A DNA stretch of 64,000 nt, from contig NC_080046.1 in the NCBI RefSeq assembly GCF_012489685.1, positions 31,589,763 to 31,653,762 of the forward strand, given 5' to 3'. The stretch is from Lotus japonicus. Taxonomy: Eukaryota; Streptophyta; Magnoliopsida; Fabales; Fabaceae. The notes under the pieces were generated by a model that saw nothing but the letters and a program-made list of their open reading frames with translations, was not told where the DNA came from and ran no database searches. Below are positions 11,401 through 24,500 of the stretch, piece after piece (within the stretch, counting starts at the first letter, position 1; every line of letters begins with the position of its first letter). The position numbers and the translations under genes were made by a program.

Positions 11401-14400
11401 ACAACATTTTTTTTCTCTCTCGTGGTGTTCATTCTGTTCTGTTTTCAAATTTTAAACTGAGAAAAGATAATAATGATATGAAACCTAACCTCTCTTGAAA
11501 GTTGAAACTGGTTTTGGTATGCTTTTTGACAATTTTTGGCTAACATCTTTTCCTATAATATCAATAACTGAGAATTATTTGTTAAAGCAAGAAACAATTT
11601 TACCCTTCTTTTTGTGTGGGCTGGAACCTTTTCTTTATATTTTTCTTCTGCTACTTTTTAGAGAAATTTGATCCGTGAGGCAACAGCTTTTTTGTTGGAT
11701 GTGCTGAAGCCAAATCTGCCTGAACATGGATATCTTCAAACAAAGGTTCTTTTATTTTATGCGCTGTTTATGTTTCCCTGAACTTAACAGTATTGCATAT
11801 AGTTTTTTTTAAAAGAAAAACATGATGATACTCAATATATTGTTTTAGGTTCTGGAAATTAATCTTGTGACGTTTCCAAATGTTGCTGATGCCATATTGG
11901 CCAATGGCATGTTTAGTCATTATGATCGCCCACGCATTGGACAACTCTGTGAAAAGGCGGGGCTGTTCATACGGGCTCTTCAGGTTCTTGACTTTTCTAA
12001 TTGACTAATTCTGATGCAATACTGACTGACTAAGTGGCGTTCCTTGTGAGAATAATTTCTTGAACCTTGTATTTGTTATGTGCAGCATTATTCTGAGTTG
12101 CCTGATATCAAACGTGTTATTGTGAATACACATGCCATTGAGCCACAGGTATGGATTGCAATTGCTCAAATGACCTAATCTATCATAAAACCATTTTACA
12201 TTCTGAATATATGATGCTTTGCAGGCTTTAGTTGAGTTCTTTGGAACCCTTTCCCGAGAATGGGCACTTGAATGTATGAAAGATCTTTTATTGGTCAATC
12301 TTAGGGGCAATCTTCAAATAATTGTGCAGGTACTGTTTTTGATAATGTTGCCATTAGGCAGTTTTTTATTCCATAAGTCGATTATTAGAGAATCTTATTT
12401 GCATTTTGCATGATTTTTAGACTGCTAAGGAATATTCTGAGCAGCTGGGAGTTGATGCATGTATTAAACTCTTTGAGAATTTCAAATCCTATGAAGGACT
12501 GTACTTTTTCTTGGGTGCATACTTGAGCTCCAGGTATTTCATATTAAAGAATGAGTTACCTTAGTTCACTTGACAGTCTGCTTTGGTTTTCTAGTTTTCT
12601 TTCAATTATTGTAATTTACCTTTTTATTCTTTCTTGTATAGTGAGGATCCTGATATTCACTTCAAGTACATTGAAGCTGCTGCTAAAACTGGACAACTTA
12701 AGGAGGTAGAGCGTGTGACTCGGGAATCGAATTTTTATGATGCTGAGAAGACAAAGAATTTTCTAATGGAAGCCAAGCTTCCAGATGCACGTCCACTAAT
12801 TAATGTGTGCGATCGTTTTGGTTTTGTTCCGGATCTTACCCATTATCTTTATACTAACAACATGCTTCGCTATATTGAAGGTTATGTTCAAAAGGTAACT
12901 TTGTTTCAGGATTCTATTCAATTTTTGTGATTCATAGGATACGGGTGTGTTTTAAATCTAACAAAATTTTAAGACTAATATTTAATTATTACACTTCTCG
13001 CTTTTAGGTCAATCCTGGAAATGCTCCTCTAGTTGTAGGACAGTTGTTAGATGATGAATGCCCTGAAGATTTCATTAAAGGTCTCATACTTTCAGTTCGT
13101 TCTCTTCTGCCAGTTGAGCCTTTAGTTGAAGAATGTGAGAAGAGGTGTGCTAGTTTTCTTTCTACCTTTCTTTTCCAAAGTCATTGCCATACTCTTTCTC
13201 ATATCACTTGTTTTGCATAGGAATCGTCTCCGCTTACTGACTCAGTTCCTGGAGCATCTTGTAAGTGAAGGAAGTCAGGATGTACATGTACATAATGCGC
13301 TGGGTAAAATCATCATTGACAGCAACAACAATCCTGAGCATTTTCTCACAACCAACCCATATTATGACTCTCGAGTTGTTGGTAAATATTGCGAGAAGCG
13401 GGATCCTACCCTTGCTGTTGTTGCTTATCGAAGAGGGCAATGTGATGATGAGCTAGTTAATGTAACTAATAAAAATTCCTTGTTCAAACTCCAAGCAAGG
13501 TATGTATATTGTCCTTCATAAGGAAGATATCATTATGTTTTATAATACTAATTTGAGTCACTCGTGTTATTTTTTTTTTTCAGATATGTTGTGGAAAGGA
13601 TGGACTCTGACCTCTGGGAGAAAGTTCTTAATCCTGAGAATGAGTTCAGAAGGTTGTTGATTGATCAAGTGGTGTCTACTGCTTTGCCTGAAAGCAAGAG
13701 TCCTGAACAAGTTTCAGCTGCAGTGAAAGCTTTTATGACTGCCGACCTCCCACATGAGTTAATTGAGCTTCTTGAAAAGATTGTGCTACAAAATTCTGCT
13801 TTTAGTGGAAACTTTAATTTGCAAAATTTGCTGATCCTTACTGCAATCAAGGCAGATCCTTCTAGAGTTATGGATTACATAAACAGGTTGGACAACTTTG
13901 ATGGGCCTGCAGTAGGGGAGGTGGCAGTGGAAGCACAGCTATATGAAGAAGCATTTGCTATTTTCAAGAAATTCAATTTGAATGTTCAGGCTGTTAATGT
14001 CCTGCTGGATAACCTTCAAACTATTGATCGTGCTGTGGAATTTGCTTTCCGGGTTGAAGAGGATGCTGTTTGGACCCAGGTGGCCAAGGCGCAATTAAGA
14101 GAAGGATTGGTGAGTGATGCTATTGAGTCCTTCATTCGTGCAGATGATGCAACTCATTTCTTAGAAGTTATAAAGGCTGCTGAAGATGCAGATGTATACC
14201 ATGACCTGGTAAAGTACCTTCTCATGGTTAGACAGAAGACCAAAGAGCCCAAGGTGGACAGTGAGCTCATTTATGCTTATGCTAAGATTGATCGGCTTGG
14301 AGAAATTGAAGAGTTCATACTTATGCCAAATGTTGCCAATTTGCCGAATGTTGGAGACCGCTTGTATGATGAGGCTCTTTATGAGGCTGCAAAAATTATA

Positions 14401-16699
14401 TTTGCTTTTATATCTAACTGGGCTAAGTTAGCAGTAACATTAGTAAAGCTTAAACAGTTCCAGGGCGCTGTTGATGCTGCCCGGAAGGCAAACAGCGCAA
14501 AAACTTGGAAGGAAGTTTGTTTTGCTTGTGTTGATAATGAGGAGTTCCGCTTAGCTCAGATTTGTGGTCTCAATGTCATCATTCAGGTGACACTCTTTTC
14601 TTGTATATAAGTTGACATTTTGAATTTTTTTTCTCATGAAGATTGATTTCCGCCACTTCACTTCAAAAAATTTCTGTAATTTTTGTGATACATGGAAACG
14701 TTTAAATGCAAGTTAAATGATGCACTGCTGCTAAATACTTAAAACAAGTAGCTCACAAACTGTTGATTACTTTATCTAACTTTTTGAAGTTTTCTGATTA
14801 CATACTGTATTGTTATGAAGGTGGATGATTTGGAGGAGGTTAGTGAGTATTATCAGAACAGAGGATGCTTCAATGAGCTCATATCTCTAATGGAGAGTGG
14901 GCTAGGATTGGAACGTGCTCATATGGGTATCTTTACTGAATTGGGAGTTCTTTATGCAAGATATCGTGAAGAGAAGCTAATGGAACACATTAAGTTGTTC
15001 TCAACTAGGCTTAACATTCCAAAGCTTATTCGGGCATGTGATGAACAACAACACTGGAAAGAACTTACATACTTATACATCCAATATGATGAGTTTGATA
15101 ATGCTGCTACCACTGTCATGAATCACTCTCCAGAATCTTGGGACCATATGCAATTCAAAGATATCATAGTTAAAATTGCCAGTGTGGAACTCTACTATAA
15201 GGCTGTTCACTTCTACTTGCAAGAACATCCTGATGTAATAAATGATCTTCTAAATGTGATTGCTCTTCGTGTGGACCATACCCGTGTAGTAGATATAATG
15301 AGGAAGGTGTGCATGTCTTATTCCCTATAGCCAAATTCCTACTGTATAATCTTATTTTGTTAAATATCCAATTGGCTTTAAACATCTTTTATAATAACAT
15401 TGTTTGTGATTTTTAATTTTTAGGCTGGCCACCTCAAATTAGTCAAGCCGTACATGGTTGCAGTCCAAAGCAATAATGTGTTTGCTGTGAATGAAGCTCT
15501 GAATGAAATATATGTTGAGGAAGAGGACTATGATAGACTTCGAGAATCAACAGATCTGCATGACAATTTCGATCAGATAGGTCTTGCACAGAAGGTGAAT
15601 CCTGTCTATCTTTTATCTTATTTAAAAAATTTAGTAAAAATTAAGATGTGGATGTTTCTGAGAAATCCAAAGTGTTTGTATATTATTAACTGGCTTCAAC
15701 AATACACTTGAGCAGATTGAGAAGCATGAACTTCTTGAGATGAGGCGTGTTGCTGCATACATTTATAAGAAAGCAGGAAGATGGAAGCAATCCATTGCTT
15801 TGTCAAAGAAAGACAATCTTTACAAGGACTGTATGGAGACTTGCTCTCAATCTGGGGATCGTGAACTCTCCGAAGATTTGCTTGTCTACTTTATTGAGAA
15901 GGTGGTTATTTTCTTGTCCTTTTTTGTTAAGTTTTGAACTCCAGTATTTAAGGATTAGATACTAAATAGGCTAGGCCCTTTTGGGACAGTGCAGTTTGAC
16001 TCCTGCTTCACTTTAAAATAATTTTGTTTTTTTCTATCTAGAGCCCATTATTGGTTTCTTCCGCTTGCTTCCTGCACTAGTTCTTTTCCGTTAATTTTTA
16101 CAAAGGAATATATTGATATTTCTGCAGGGGAAGAAAGAGTGTTTTGCATCATGCCTCTTTGTCTGTTATGATATCATACGGCCAGATGTTGCTCTTGAGT
16201 TAGCTTGGATGAACAACATACTTGATTTCGCTTTCCCGTATCTTCTACAGGTATGTTTTTGTTTGGGTCCCTTAATTAAATTTATTGAAAAGAAATTTGT
16301 TCTTTTATTGTTAACTGTCTTTGCTTAATTCTTTGAAGTTTATTCGAGAGTATACAAGCAAGGTAGATGAGCTTATCAAGGACAAAATTGAGGCACAAAA
16401 TGAGGAGAAAGCAAAGGAGAAGGAGGAAAAGGACGTAATTGCTCAACAGGTACCTGTTACTAATTTCCTTTTATAAGACCATCAGTTTTATATTCTGTTT
16501 GATTATTCGATTAACATTTTTCAATGATCTCCAGAATATGTATTCCCAGTTGTTACCACTTGCTTTGCCAGCACCACCGATGCCAGGGATGCCAGGAATG
16601 GGGGGAGGATACGGCCCTCCACCACCTCCGCCAATGGGCGGAATGGGTGGAATGGGGATGCCGCCAATGCCTCCTTTTGGCATGCCCCCAAGCTACTGA
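5486..16699 (+). CDS. CHC: Clathrin heavy chain, 30 exons, intact
   Basis: Heavy chain of the clathrin triskelion, the coat protein of vesicles in endocytosis and trans-Golgi traffic. Inferred exons: 5486-5527, 5711-5915, 6124-6212, 6298-6376, 6511-6638, 8332-8430, 8528-8636, 8836-8915, 8996-9223, 9310-9375, 9923-10039, 10202-10399, 10582-10698, 10832-10891, 11203-11289, 11662-11745, 11849-11983, 12086-12148, 12225-12329, 12421-12533, 12642-12894, 13008-13144, 13221-13499, 13584-14586, 14821-15306, 15424-15594, 15716-15901, 16128-16250, 16339-16449, 16535-16699. All junctions are GT-AG and in phase. They sum to 5118 nt, or 1705 residues, the usual plant length. The protein starts [14 protein letters not shown], followed by the N-terminal beta-propeller (about residues 1-330), an alpha-solenoid of clathrin heavy-chain repeats (much of it in the 1-kb exon 24), the trimerisation region, and a Met/Gly/Pro-rich tail ending MPPSY. 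No defect seen. Intron 5 is unusually long (1.7 kb) because it holds an inverted-repeat element. Confidence 0.97.
7185..7744. mobile_element. Inverted-repeat (MITE-like) element in clathrin intron 5
   Basis: The two ends are near-perfect inverted repeats of about 40 bp. The left end reads GTAAATTAGTCTCCCCTCCC and continues through TTGAGAGAAGCTTGAATTA; the right end is its reverse complement with one or two changes. The 560-bp interior is AT-rich with no ORF. TCA trinucleotides flank both ends (7182-7184 and 7745-7747), which may be a 3-bp target duplication. It lies between exons 5 and 6 and leaves both splice sites untouched. Confidence 0.65.
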
Positions 16700-17364
16700 G
16701 TTGACAACCAAGGAGAGGAGTTCAGCATAAATTTTGCTGGTGAAGTTAGTTGAGAATGTTTCATTTTTGCATTCAGGGTTACTTCCTTAGGGTTAAAGAA
16801 TTTCACGTGGTGGCACCAAGCATCTGCTGTCTGGCTTGCTACTACTTTCCAATGATTGCGGCTTTCTGCACTTAAAGTTTTGAGTTCTTATTCTTTTGCT
16901 TTCTTTCTCTTGTTGTTTGATCATTCTTGTGGGAGCCAAGGGTGGTCACTTGATCCTGGTGGATCTTTTTTATTCTTTGGCTTGGTTGTGACATGTATAG
17001 TTTATTTTCTCTAATTATTATTTGTTTACGTAGTGATGTAGTCATAAATGTATTCTGTCTAGGACTTAATTGTTCTTTATGGTATATAAACATTTACCTA
17101 ATATTGAAATTGGTCTCTAATTAGGACTTGAATGTTCTGAATTCTGAATATATATTTTAATTCCACCACTCTAGTTCCATTATTATTCATGTTAAAACGT
17201 TAAAATACAGTTTAAGCAGAGTTTGGCCTAATCCAGAGGTTCCAATCTCAATCACTTAGCACTCTTTAGGTAGCAGAGAGGGGAGAAGCGAAGTAGGGTG
17301 GTTGAAGTCTATGTTAGGAGAAGGAAGGTAGAAATAGGGGTAAACTGAAAAGAAAAAAAAAAAG
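16700..17364 (+). other. 3' UTR and downstream flank of clathrin heavy chain
   Basis: Non-coding T-rich sequence after the TGA at 16697-16699. The first 350-400 bases are plausible 3' UTR. I cannot place the poly(A) site with confidence. The stretch ends in an A-run that abuts the next transposon. Confidence 0.5.
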
Positions 17365-19318
17365 GCTTAAATAAGTTTTTGGTCCCTAACCTTTACCAAG
17401 TGCTTGGTTTTCGTCCCTCGTCGGAGCAAAGGTGGGTTTTAATCCCTAACCTTTGCCACAAGATTTGGTTTTCATCCCTCCGGAGCTCTGGGTCAACGCC
17501 GGAGCTCCGGTGGCCCATGTGGCATGGCCACGTGGGATTAATGAGCTGACGTGGAATTTGTTTTTTCATTTTCATTTAAATTAATAAAAAAACATAATTA
17601 ATTAAGTAAATAAAAAAATTAATTCAGTAAATAAATCTAGTAATCTCAACATCTTCGCACGGCCTTCATCCTCACATCAACATCTTCACTGGCTTCATCA
17701 TCGCAAACCTAAATTCAATCCAAATCTTCACTGGCTTCCTCCTTCATCTTTTCATTCTGATCCCTAATGCTTTAAAGGTCACACATTTCCTCCTTCAACC
17801 CTTCCCAACTCAAATGCATCCAATCCCAACATATCGAGAACCAGGACGAAGGGATCGAGCAGATCGAGAACCACCATATCGAGAGCTAGATTCTCTGTTT
17901 TCTCTTCTCTGTTCTGCTCTGCTAGGTCTTCGATTTTCTGTGTTTTTGGTGAAGCTTGATGGCCATGGTGGTGGAACAAGGTGGCTTTAGTGAGAAAGGT
18001 CACTTTATGGCGGAGGTGGCTCTGATCCAGTGTTTGCATGTCTCCGATCCATGGTTTCTCATTCCGATTTGGTGAAAAAAGGTGTGCTTGATGGCGGTTA
18101 GGGGAGGGTTGGGTCCAGATTGGTGAAAAAATGTGAGCTTGGTGGTGGTTGGGGGCGGAAATGGTGGCTGTTGGGGGGGGGGGTTTGGAGGGGTTGGTGG
18201 CGGTTGGGGTTTTTTGAGGGGAAGGTTGAGTCCAGAGGAAGAGGAGATGAAGCAGAAGAAAAAGGGAAGAAGAAGATTCGTGGAGAAAGAAAGGGAGAGG
18301 AAGAGAGCAGATGAGAGGAAAAAGAAGAGAAAATTCAGAGCCTTCCTGTGCGATTGAATATCTAACCCGAGAGTTTGCTTGGAATACCTCTGAGGTTGGT
18401 CCAACATCAAAATCTCTCGCTTCTTAGGCTCAACAAACCTGCTGGCTGATAATTCTTGTAAAGCAAAGGGTCTGGTTTAATTTTTCTGCTGCAGTCTTCT
18501 CTGGTGCGTGTTCAGAAGGCTTTGTTCATTTGAGGACTTTGTTTTTGTTCCCTCTAATACCCAGTGGCTGCTGTTATTCACAGATATTTCGTGGGATCCT
18601 TTTTGTAGTTTTGCTTTTCCTTGTTTTTAGCCTCTTTTGTTATGCTATTCTTTTGTAAATGGATTGAAACACTAAAACACTCCTAGTGTTTCTTTTAATT
18701 AAATTTTGCTTACCAATGAAAATTTTGTTTCAATTTTCCATATATTTTTTTTGAAGTCTGGGTTGACATTAACAGAAGCATATCTTTAAATTTCAACCCA
18801 GATCTCTAAATTCAGGTACCTGTCTGGCTGTCTCGTTGTAGATCTGGGTTGACATTAACAGAAGCAGAGAAAGAGAGCGTGAAAAAGAAAGAAAGAAAGG
18901 GAAGATGGGGTTGAGGTTGGTGGTGGTGGGGTTGGTGTTGTGTGAAGAATCAACGGTGAAGATGAGGTTGGGGTTGGGGATGGAGTGTCTCTAAATTTCT
19001 TGGTTTGGGAGTGTAAAGGAGAAGAAGATGAGGAAAGATGATGGTGTTGAAATTTCTAGGTTAGAGATTGTAGATTTGGATTGAAATTTCATTTTCCTAG
19101 ATTTTTTTTTTAAATAAAAAATAAAATAACACCTGGCCTCATTAATCCCATGTGGCATTGCCAGATGGGCCACCGGAGCTCCGGCGTTGACTTAGAGCTC
19201 CGGAGGGATGAAAACTAAATCTTGTGGCAAAGGTTAGGGACTAAAACTCATATTTGCTTCGGCGAGGGACGAAAACCAAGAATTTGGTAAAGGTTAGGGA
19301 CCAAAAACTTATTTAAGC
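17365..19318. mobile_element. Mutator-like element A with long TIRs, non-autonomous
   Basis: Both ends read GCTTAAATAAGTTTTTGGTC inward and stay similar for roughly 190 bp, through a GGAGCTC(T)...CCGGAGCTCCGGTGG motif to a CACGTGGGATTAATGAG-like motif. A-runs on both sides (before 17365 and after 19318) could hide a 9-bp A-rich target duplication. The 1.95-kb interior has no transposase. It has low-complexity G-rich and GA-rich tracts (including a long G-run near 18173), a direct repeat of TCTGGGTTGACATTAACAG near 18758 and 18842, and a Pro-rich - strand frame (18410-18000) that I take as chance coding. A relative lies at 45383-46963. Confidence 0.7.
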
Positions 19319-19689
19319 AAAAAAAAAAATGATGGTAGATATCAAACGGATCTTATTTGGTATGTGTAGACTAGTAATCAACTTCTTTGCTATCATTATT
19401 GAAATACAGTTCACTTCATGGAACCTCAGTAGCTATGTTACTCTTTTTTCCTTCTCTTTTCCTCTCATTGCTTGACAAGCAAAGGATAACGAAGTGCCAT
19501 TCATATTACTATTATAAGCATGCAAATGGCCAAATGACCATTATAAAGAATTTCTATGGTTTAGGTGTACATACCACCACTGTACCCTCAAACTTACGGC
19601 ATTGAAACAGCTTAAAAGACCAAACAAAGAAAAAATTATTACCTCATAAAAATAAAACCATAATGGAAGGGAAGATTAAATTAACCAAA
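19319..19689. other. AT-rich intergenic DNA, nothing recognised
   Basis: Short frames only. No repeat ends or protein similarity that I can identify. Confidence 0.4.
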
Positions 19690-20273
19690 ATAATATATGG
19701 TTGTACCTAACATAACAATAAAGAGGCATCTATCAGATAATAGCTTACAGCAAACCCAAGTAAAATTCTCTGATCTACTATCATATTTCCTATAAGGCAA
19801 GCTTCCTCTGTCTATGAGATGATAGGAACGTTTTTAATATGTTGCGAAGGTTATTGGACGCTGATCTAAGGAAAGTCATGCTCACTGCTGATTGCTTTTC
19901 ATTGTCCTAGTCTTTTGTCTCTTGCTTAGCTACCTCTAGTTTCTTGCAGCTGTTTTATTATGCTTTCTTTTTTTCTGTTTCTGTTATGAACTTCCTAAAA
20001 CTCACAAGGGAGAGTTTTTGTTCCCTTGACCTTTATTTTAATCTATGATATGTTTCTCTTTTCAAAAAAAAATATTTCCTATAAGGCATCATAGTGAATG
20101 TTTGTAGCATTGAGGGTAGAAGTTGTGAAATGTCCAAAGTATACTTACCAAAACTTACAAAGCCATTGCAACCTTCTTTTGGGGCATTCTTTCATATTGA
20201 ACCCCTAGTTCTAAACATGACAACTTTACCTCAATCAAGACCAAATATACAAAGCAAACGATACGTGTGTGTG

Positions 20274-20304
<31 letters not shown>

Positions 20305-20777
20305 TTATAATAACCACAGTGTAGCCATCCTTTTAAGGACAGCAGCAAGAGAGAAAATGTCACGAGAGAAGGAGTCTGAGATGGCCTCCCTCAAGAAAGG
20401 ATACCAACATAGATAACAAAATAAATGCCAACGGAATTCACACAATTGCATTTACCAGAAACATGATTGAGGAAATTGAAAACAGTTAAAGATTAATAAT
20501 TAAAGAGTTTATGATGATTTATTGACGGCAGAAGTAGGCCACATAGAATCTGAATTCAATGACTATTTAGCCATTGTGTTAAAAAGTTCCATAGATAAAC
20601 AGCTTACAATAAAAGAGTATAGAAAAGTAAAGGTGCAGAAAAGAAAGTTGTTGAAGATTATTCTTATATAAATACAACAGGTATCTTAAAGGTGGATACA
20701 TTAATAGAGAATCACAGATACAAAGTTGGCAGCAACCAAGCCTGGATCACTTAACATCATCATCCATGCATTTTTAT
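19690..20777. repeat. 3' flank of P450 copy 1, partly duplicated at 59930-60562
   Basis: Several blocks here recur next to the second P450. Examples are ATCAGATAATAGCT (about 19734 and 59958), the TACAAAGCCATTGCAACC block near 20155 and 60068, and CATTGTGTTAAAAAGTTCC near 20572 and 60365. Their order is the same in both places. This shows that the duplication unit of the P450 genes extends well past the stop codon. A (GT)/(TA) microsatellite sits at about 20264-20304. Confidence 0.65.
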
Positions 20778-20834
20778 TCATGGAACAGGATTGTAAGAAA
20801 TGGGAATCACAACTAAATCATTTTCCTTCTCACT

Positions 20835-21575
20835 TGTTGAATTTCTGGCTCTCATTCTCTTGCTTCATCTATAAGCATTAACTCTTAGCCTATGTTAATT
20901 GCTTATGTGATAACTTTGTAAGCCTACAAATTTTGACCAAGAGATATCAAAATGCTTCTGAGTATTACACATCCAATATGTACATCCTTTCCACCTCCTA
21001 CTTGATTGCATGTTTCTCACATTGCACCTCATGCTATGTAGCATGATTTACTCATAGCCTTCCAGCTCCTCCTTGCTGCATGGTTCACCATCAACTTGGT
21101 AAGCATGACAAATCAAGCTTAAGCTTTGCATTACACCTCCTCCTTTATTGTATTTGTACGTGGCCATTGCTGGGTCTTTTCCTTCACTCTTAAGCATTGG
21201 AAATGTGCCTATATATGCAGCAATCTGGCTTCGATGAATGGTATCACACACAAAAGCATTGAGACACATCCATTACTCACAATAACACTAGTTTGTGAGT
21301 GAGTAATTTTGGTGAGGATTCTTGTTCCATTTGAGAGAGTAGTTTAGTGCAAATATTGCTCTTTGTCCTCATTTTATATAAGAGGATTTGTTGTACTCTA
21401 CCTTTTATATAGTGGAACTTTGCTCGTGATCGCCCATGGTTTTTTACCTCTCACATTGGGAAGGTTTTTTCCACGTAAATCTTGTGTGTTCTTTTTCTTG
21501 CCACTTTACTTTTACTTCTATTTAATTCTCAATTATCTTGATCCTGTGCTTCCACATTGCGCTGATACCCTAACA
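20835..21575 (+). repeat. 5' LTR of copia element
   Basis: TG...CA-bounded LTR followed two bases later by the tRNA-Met primer binding site. It differs from the 3' LTR by scattered substitutions and a 6-nt indel near 21120, so the insertion is not very recent. A 73-codon antisense frame (21269-21048) is also open in the other LTR. Confidence 0.92.
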
Positions 21576-21599
21576 AGTGGTATCAGAGCTCTTATTGAG

Positions 21600-24500
21600 A
21601 ATTTATGCACCATACTCCCTTCTCTGTCTAACCTCATCCTCCTGTAAAACACTGTCCTCTGCTTTTTTCTCCAAATCATTTAATTTATCCACTATCTCCC
21701 TTCTTCTTCTATAAAGATCACCAAAGACTTCATTGTTCCACTGTTTGAGTTGTTGCTTCAAAATTTTCAGTTTCACTTTAAGAGCTGTTATTCCCCCTCC
21801 TTCTGTTTGCATCCCACTCCATGAATGGTTCACAAAGTCTCGAAATCTAGGGTCATCAAACCAGCAATTGAGTACGGGGAATGGCTTGGGACCCCAGTTT
21901 TGGATTGTCCTTCTTAATGGTAGTGAGCAGTGATCAAATATTATCTCTTTTGAGCACATCCTGCACATGATCAGGCCATCTATTTAGCCATTCCGGAGAA
22001 AGCCAAAATCTATCCAGCCTACTCATTTGTTGACCATTAGGCCGAACCCAGGTAAATTTCCTACCCAAGATAGGGATATCTAGGAGTTCCATCCCGTCAA
22101 TGAACCCATTGAAATCTGAGGATTCAGACCTATGTTGTTGGGATTCAGCGCCACTTCCTCTTCTTTCTATTGATGAGTGGACATCATTAAAGTCCCCCGT
22201 TGCACACCAAAGGTCATGATAGAAGCTGTTCTTCAGATTTATCAATTGATTCCAGAGTTGTCTCTTACCTTCTCGGTCACAAGGAGCACAGACATTTAAA
22301 AAGCAACACACTACCTCTTCCTGAGTATGGGTTCCAATAACTTATATGAAATGTTGGTCAGCCACTATTCTTTCCACCTGTAGCAGACCTTTCCTCCAAA
22401 TACAGAGGAGTCCCCCTCCTCTATTTACCGCTGGAATGGAGGTCTAGTCAAAGTCTACATCCCCTCAAATCTGGCTGCAAATTCTTAAGTCCAGAGTTTG
22501 TAACTCCGTCTCTTGTAAGGAAATGAAATCGACTTTATGTTGAGTGATGAGGCTCTTAACAGCCTTTTGCTTGAGGATACTCCCCAATCCCCTCGAATTT
22601 AAGCTAAGAACTATCATTGGGAACTTGCCTGTGCTTCCCCTCCCTCCCCGTTAATCAAGCTTGAAAATTCAGCATTATCCCTGTTTTGCATCACCACTAG
22701 TCTATTAATTATATCTTTATCTCTTCCTGAAAAATAGACACCTAATAATTTCCCAAAGTCCCATATATTTTTTGCCTCCTCCTCAGAGTTCCTTTGCAAA
22801 AACGTCTGTTGCTAATTTCAAAGATGGAGTCAAAAATTGAAGAGCAGACTGAGGGCGCTCTGTGGCGTACCTGCCGTCGAATTTGGGGGCCAACTAAAGC
22901 TTGAGGATCACCCAAGAGAACTTGCGCCACTATCCACGAGCTGATTGAGACCTATCGGAGCCATAGGAAGTTGTACCCGTGAAACCACCGCCAAGCCTTT
23001 ACTGTTTAACTGAGTTATCGGTTTAGAGGTCGACTCGTCCACCTCAAGATACACAGCCTTCGTATTTGGGGTAGGATCCGCTGGATTTAGGGGCATTTGC
23101 GACCTAATCCTATCATCATCCTGAATTCAGCCAAAGTGTATTTGTCCATCCATCGGGGCTTGGGTTACTGAATCACTCGAAGTCGGGTCAGTTGAGAAAG
23201 AAGGATTCGGGTTTGGGGCCATTGGGGAATCCGGTTGAGAGTTTGCTAATGGATTGACTTGAAATTGGGCCAAAGCTAGCCCATTACCCCCAGAATTACT
23301 CACGTGGGTTTGACTCACCCCATCATCAGAATTAATCATTTGAAAATCTATCCCCTTATAACAGACTACTTTTTTGGAACTTATACCCACATTATCTGTC
23401 ATCAATGTGCCGTCCTCGGGGCCACACTTTAATTTATTATCCACTACATCAGTATATGTGTGCGGTGCAAACACAGGTTCAACTTCCGCCCCCTTGGCCT
23501 TGCCGCCCTCCGCCTCTTCCTCGTCACCGAAATCACCCAACTCCGACTGAGCCACCTTCACCTCAAACTGTGACCAATCCGAGTCATCATCTTCATCAGT
23601 TACAACCTGGGAATGTTTTTTGCACTCATATTGCCCCAGTTCTTCGATTAGGCGAATATTGATCGGTTGTCCTTCCATCCTAATTTCTATATTGATTACA
23701 ATACGATCCATCATTGCATTTCTCACTCTCAATCGTGCAAAACTTAGTCTTGAGAAAGAAGATGTATCATCATCCACGGCCACTAGTGCTCCAATAGGAG
23801 CAACAAACCTTTCAAAGCATCCTGTATTCCAGAATTACAATGGCAATCCTTCACATCTAATCCAGGGAAGCCTGATATCCGAGCGTACTGATGGCCTCCA
23901 AGGGAAAATTTCCTAAAACATTTCCCTCCAACCATCTCTTGATTCTTTCATTAAACTCATAAGATCCTTCATCCCCAATGAGAAGAACTAACATCCCCCT
24001 CAGATGTCTAACTCTCACCGAATGCATACCGGCAAGGACAACGCTATCTTGGGCTCCTTCAAGAAGATTAGGGGATCTAAGTTTGCCAACGATACTCCTC
24101 TCCAACCATCCTTCAATTCTCCCCTCCAACATCAACACACTAGCATAATTTCTGCTCTGTTTTTCACTCCGTGCAACAACTTTTGTTTGAACGAAATACC
24201 AGGGTCCATACCGTCTTTTGGTTGTATCGTATTTCCTCCTTTCCTTCCCACCCTTGTATCCACATCGCACTGTTGGTCTCTTGGAATCTGCTTCACAAAG
24301 TTGCTCTTGCTAACTCTGTTGCTATGCCTTGGAGCTTTGTGGTCATCTTTGTATTCATCTTTAGCAAACTTGGGCACATTTTACATATAATTTCATATCA
24401 CCAATAAACATCTGGTCAATACGTCGAGCCAGGTGTGAGGGATCATCAACACCACTCATTCGAACAAAACCAAATATGCGCCCCTCCTTATTCCTCTTCT

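Noticed and set aside
13665..13850. Antisense ORF inside the large clathrin exon
   Set aside because: The sense frame is strongly conserved heavy-chain sequence; the antisense frame is a by-product.
16471..16730. Pro/Gly-rich ORFs on both strands at the end of the clathrin gene
   Set aside because: They are other-frame shadows of the Met/Gly/Pro-rich C-terminal exon.
18000..18410. Pro-rich 136-codon ORF in Mutator-like element A
   Set aside because: It arises from G-rich low-complexity DNA, has no domain, and lacks gene context.
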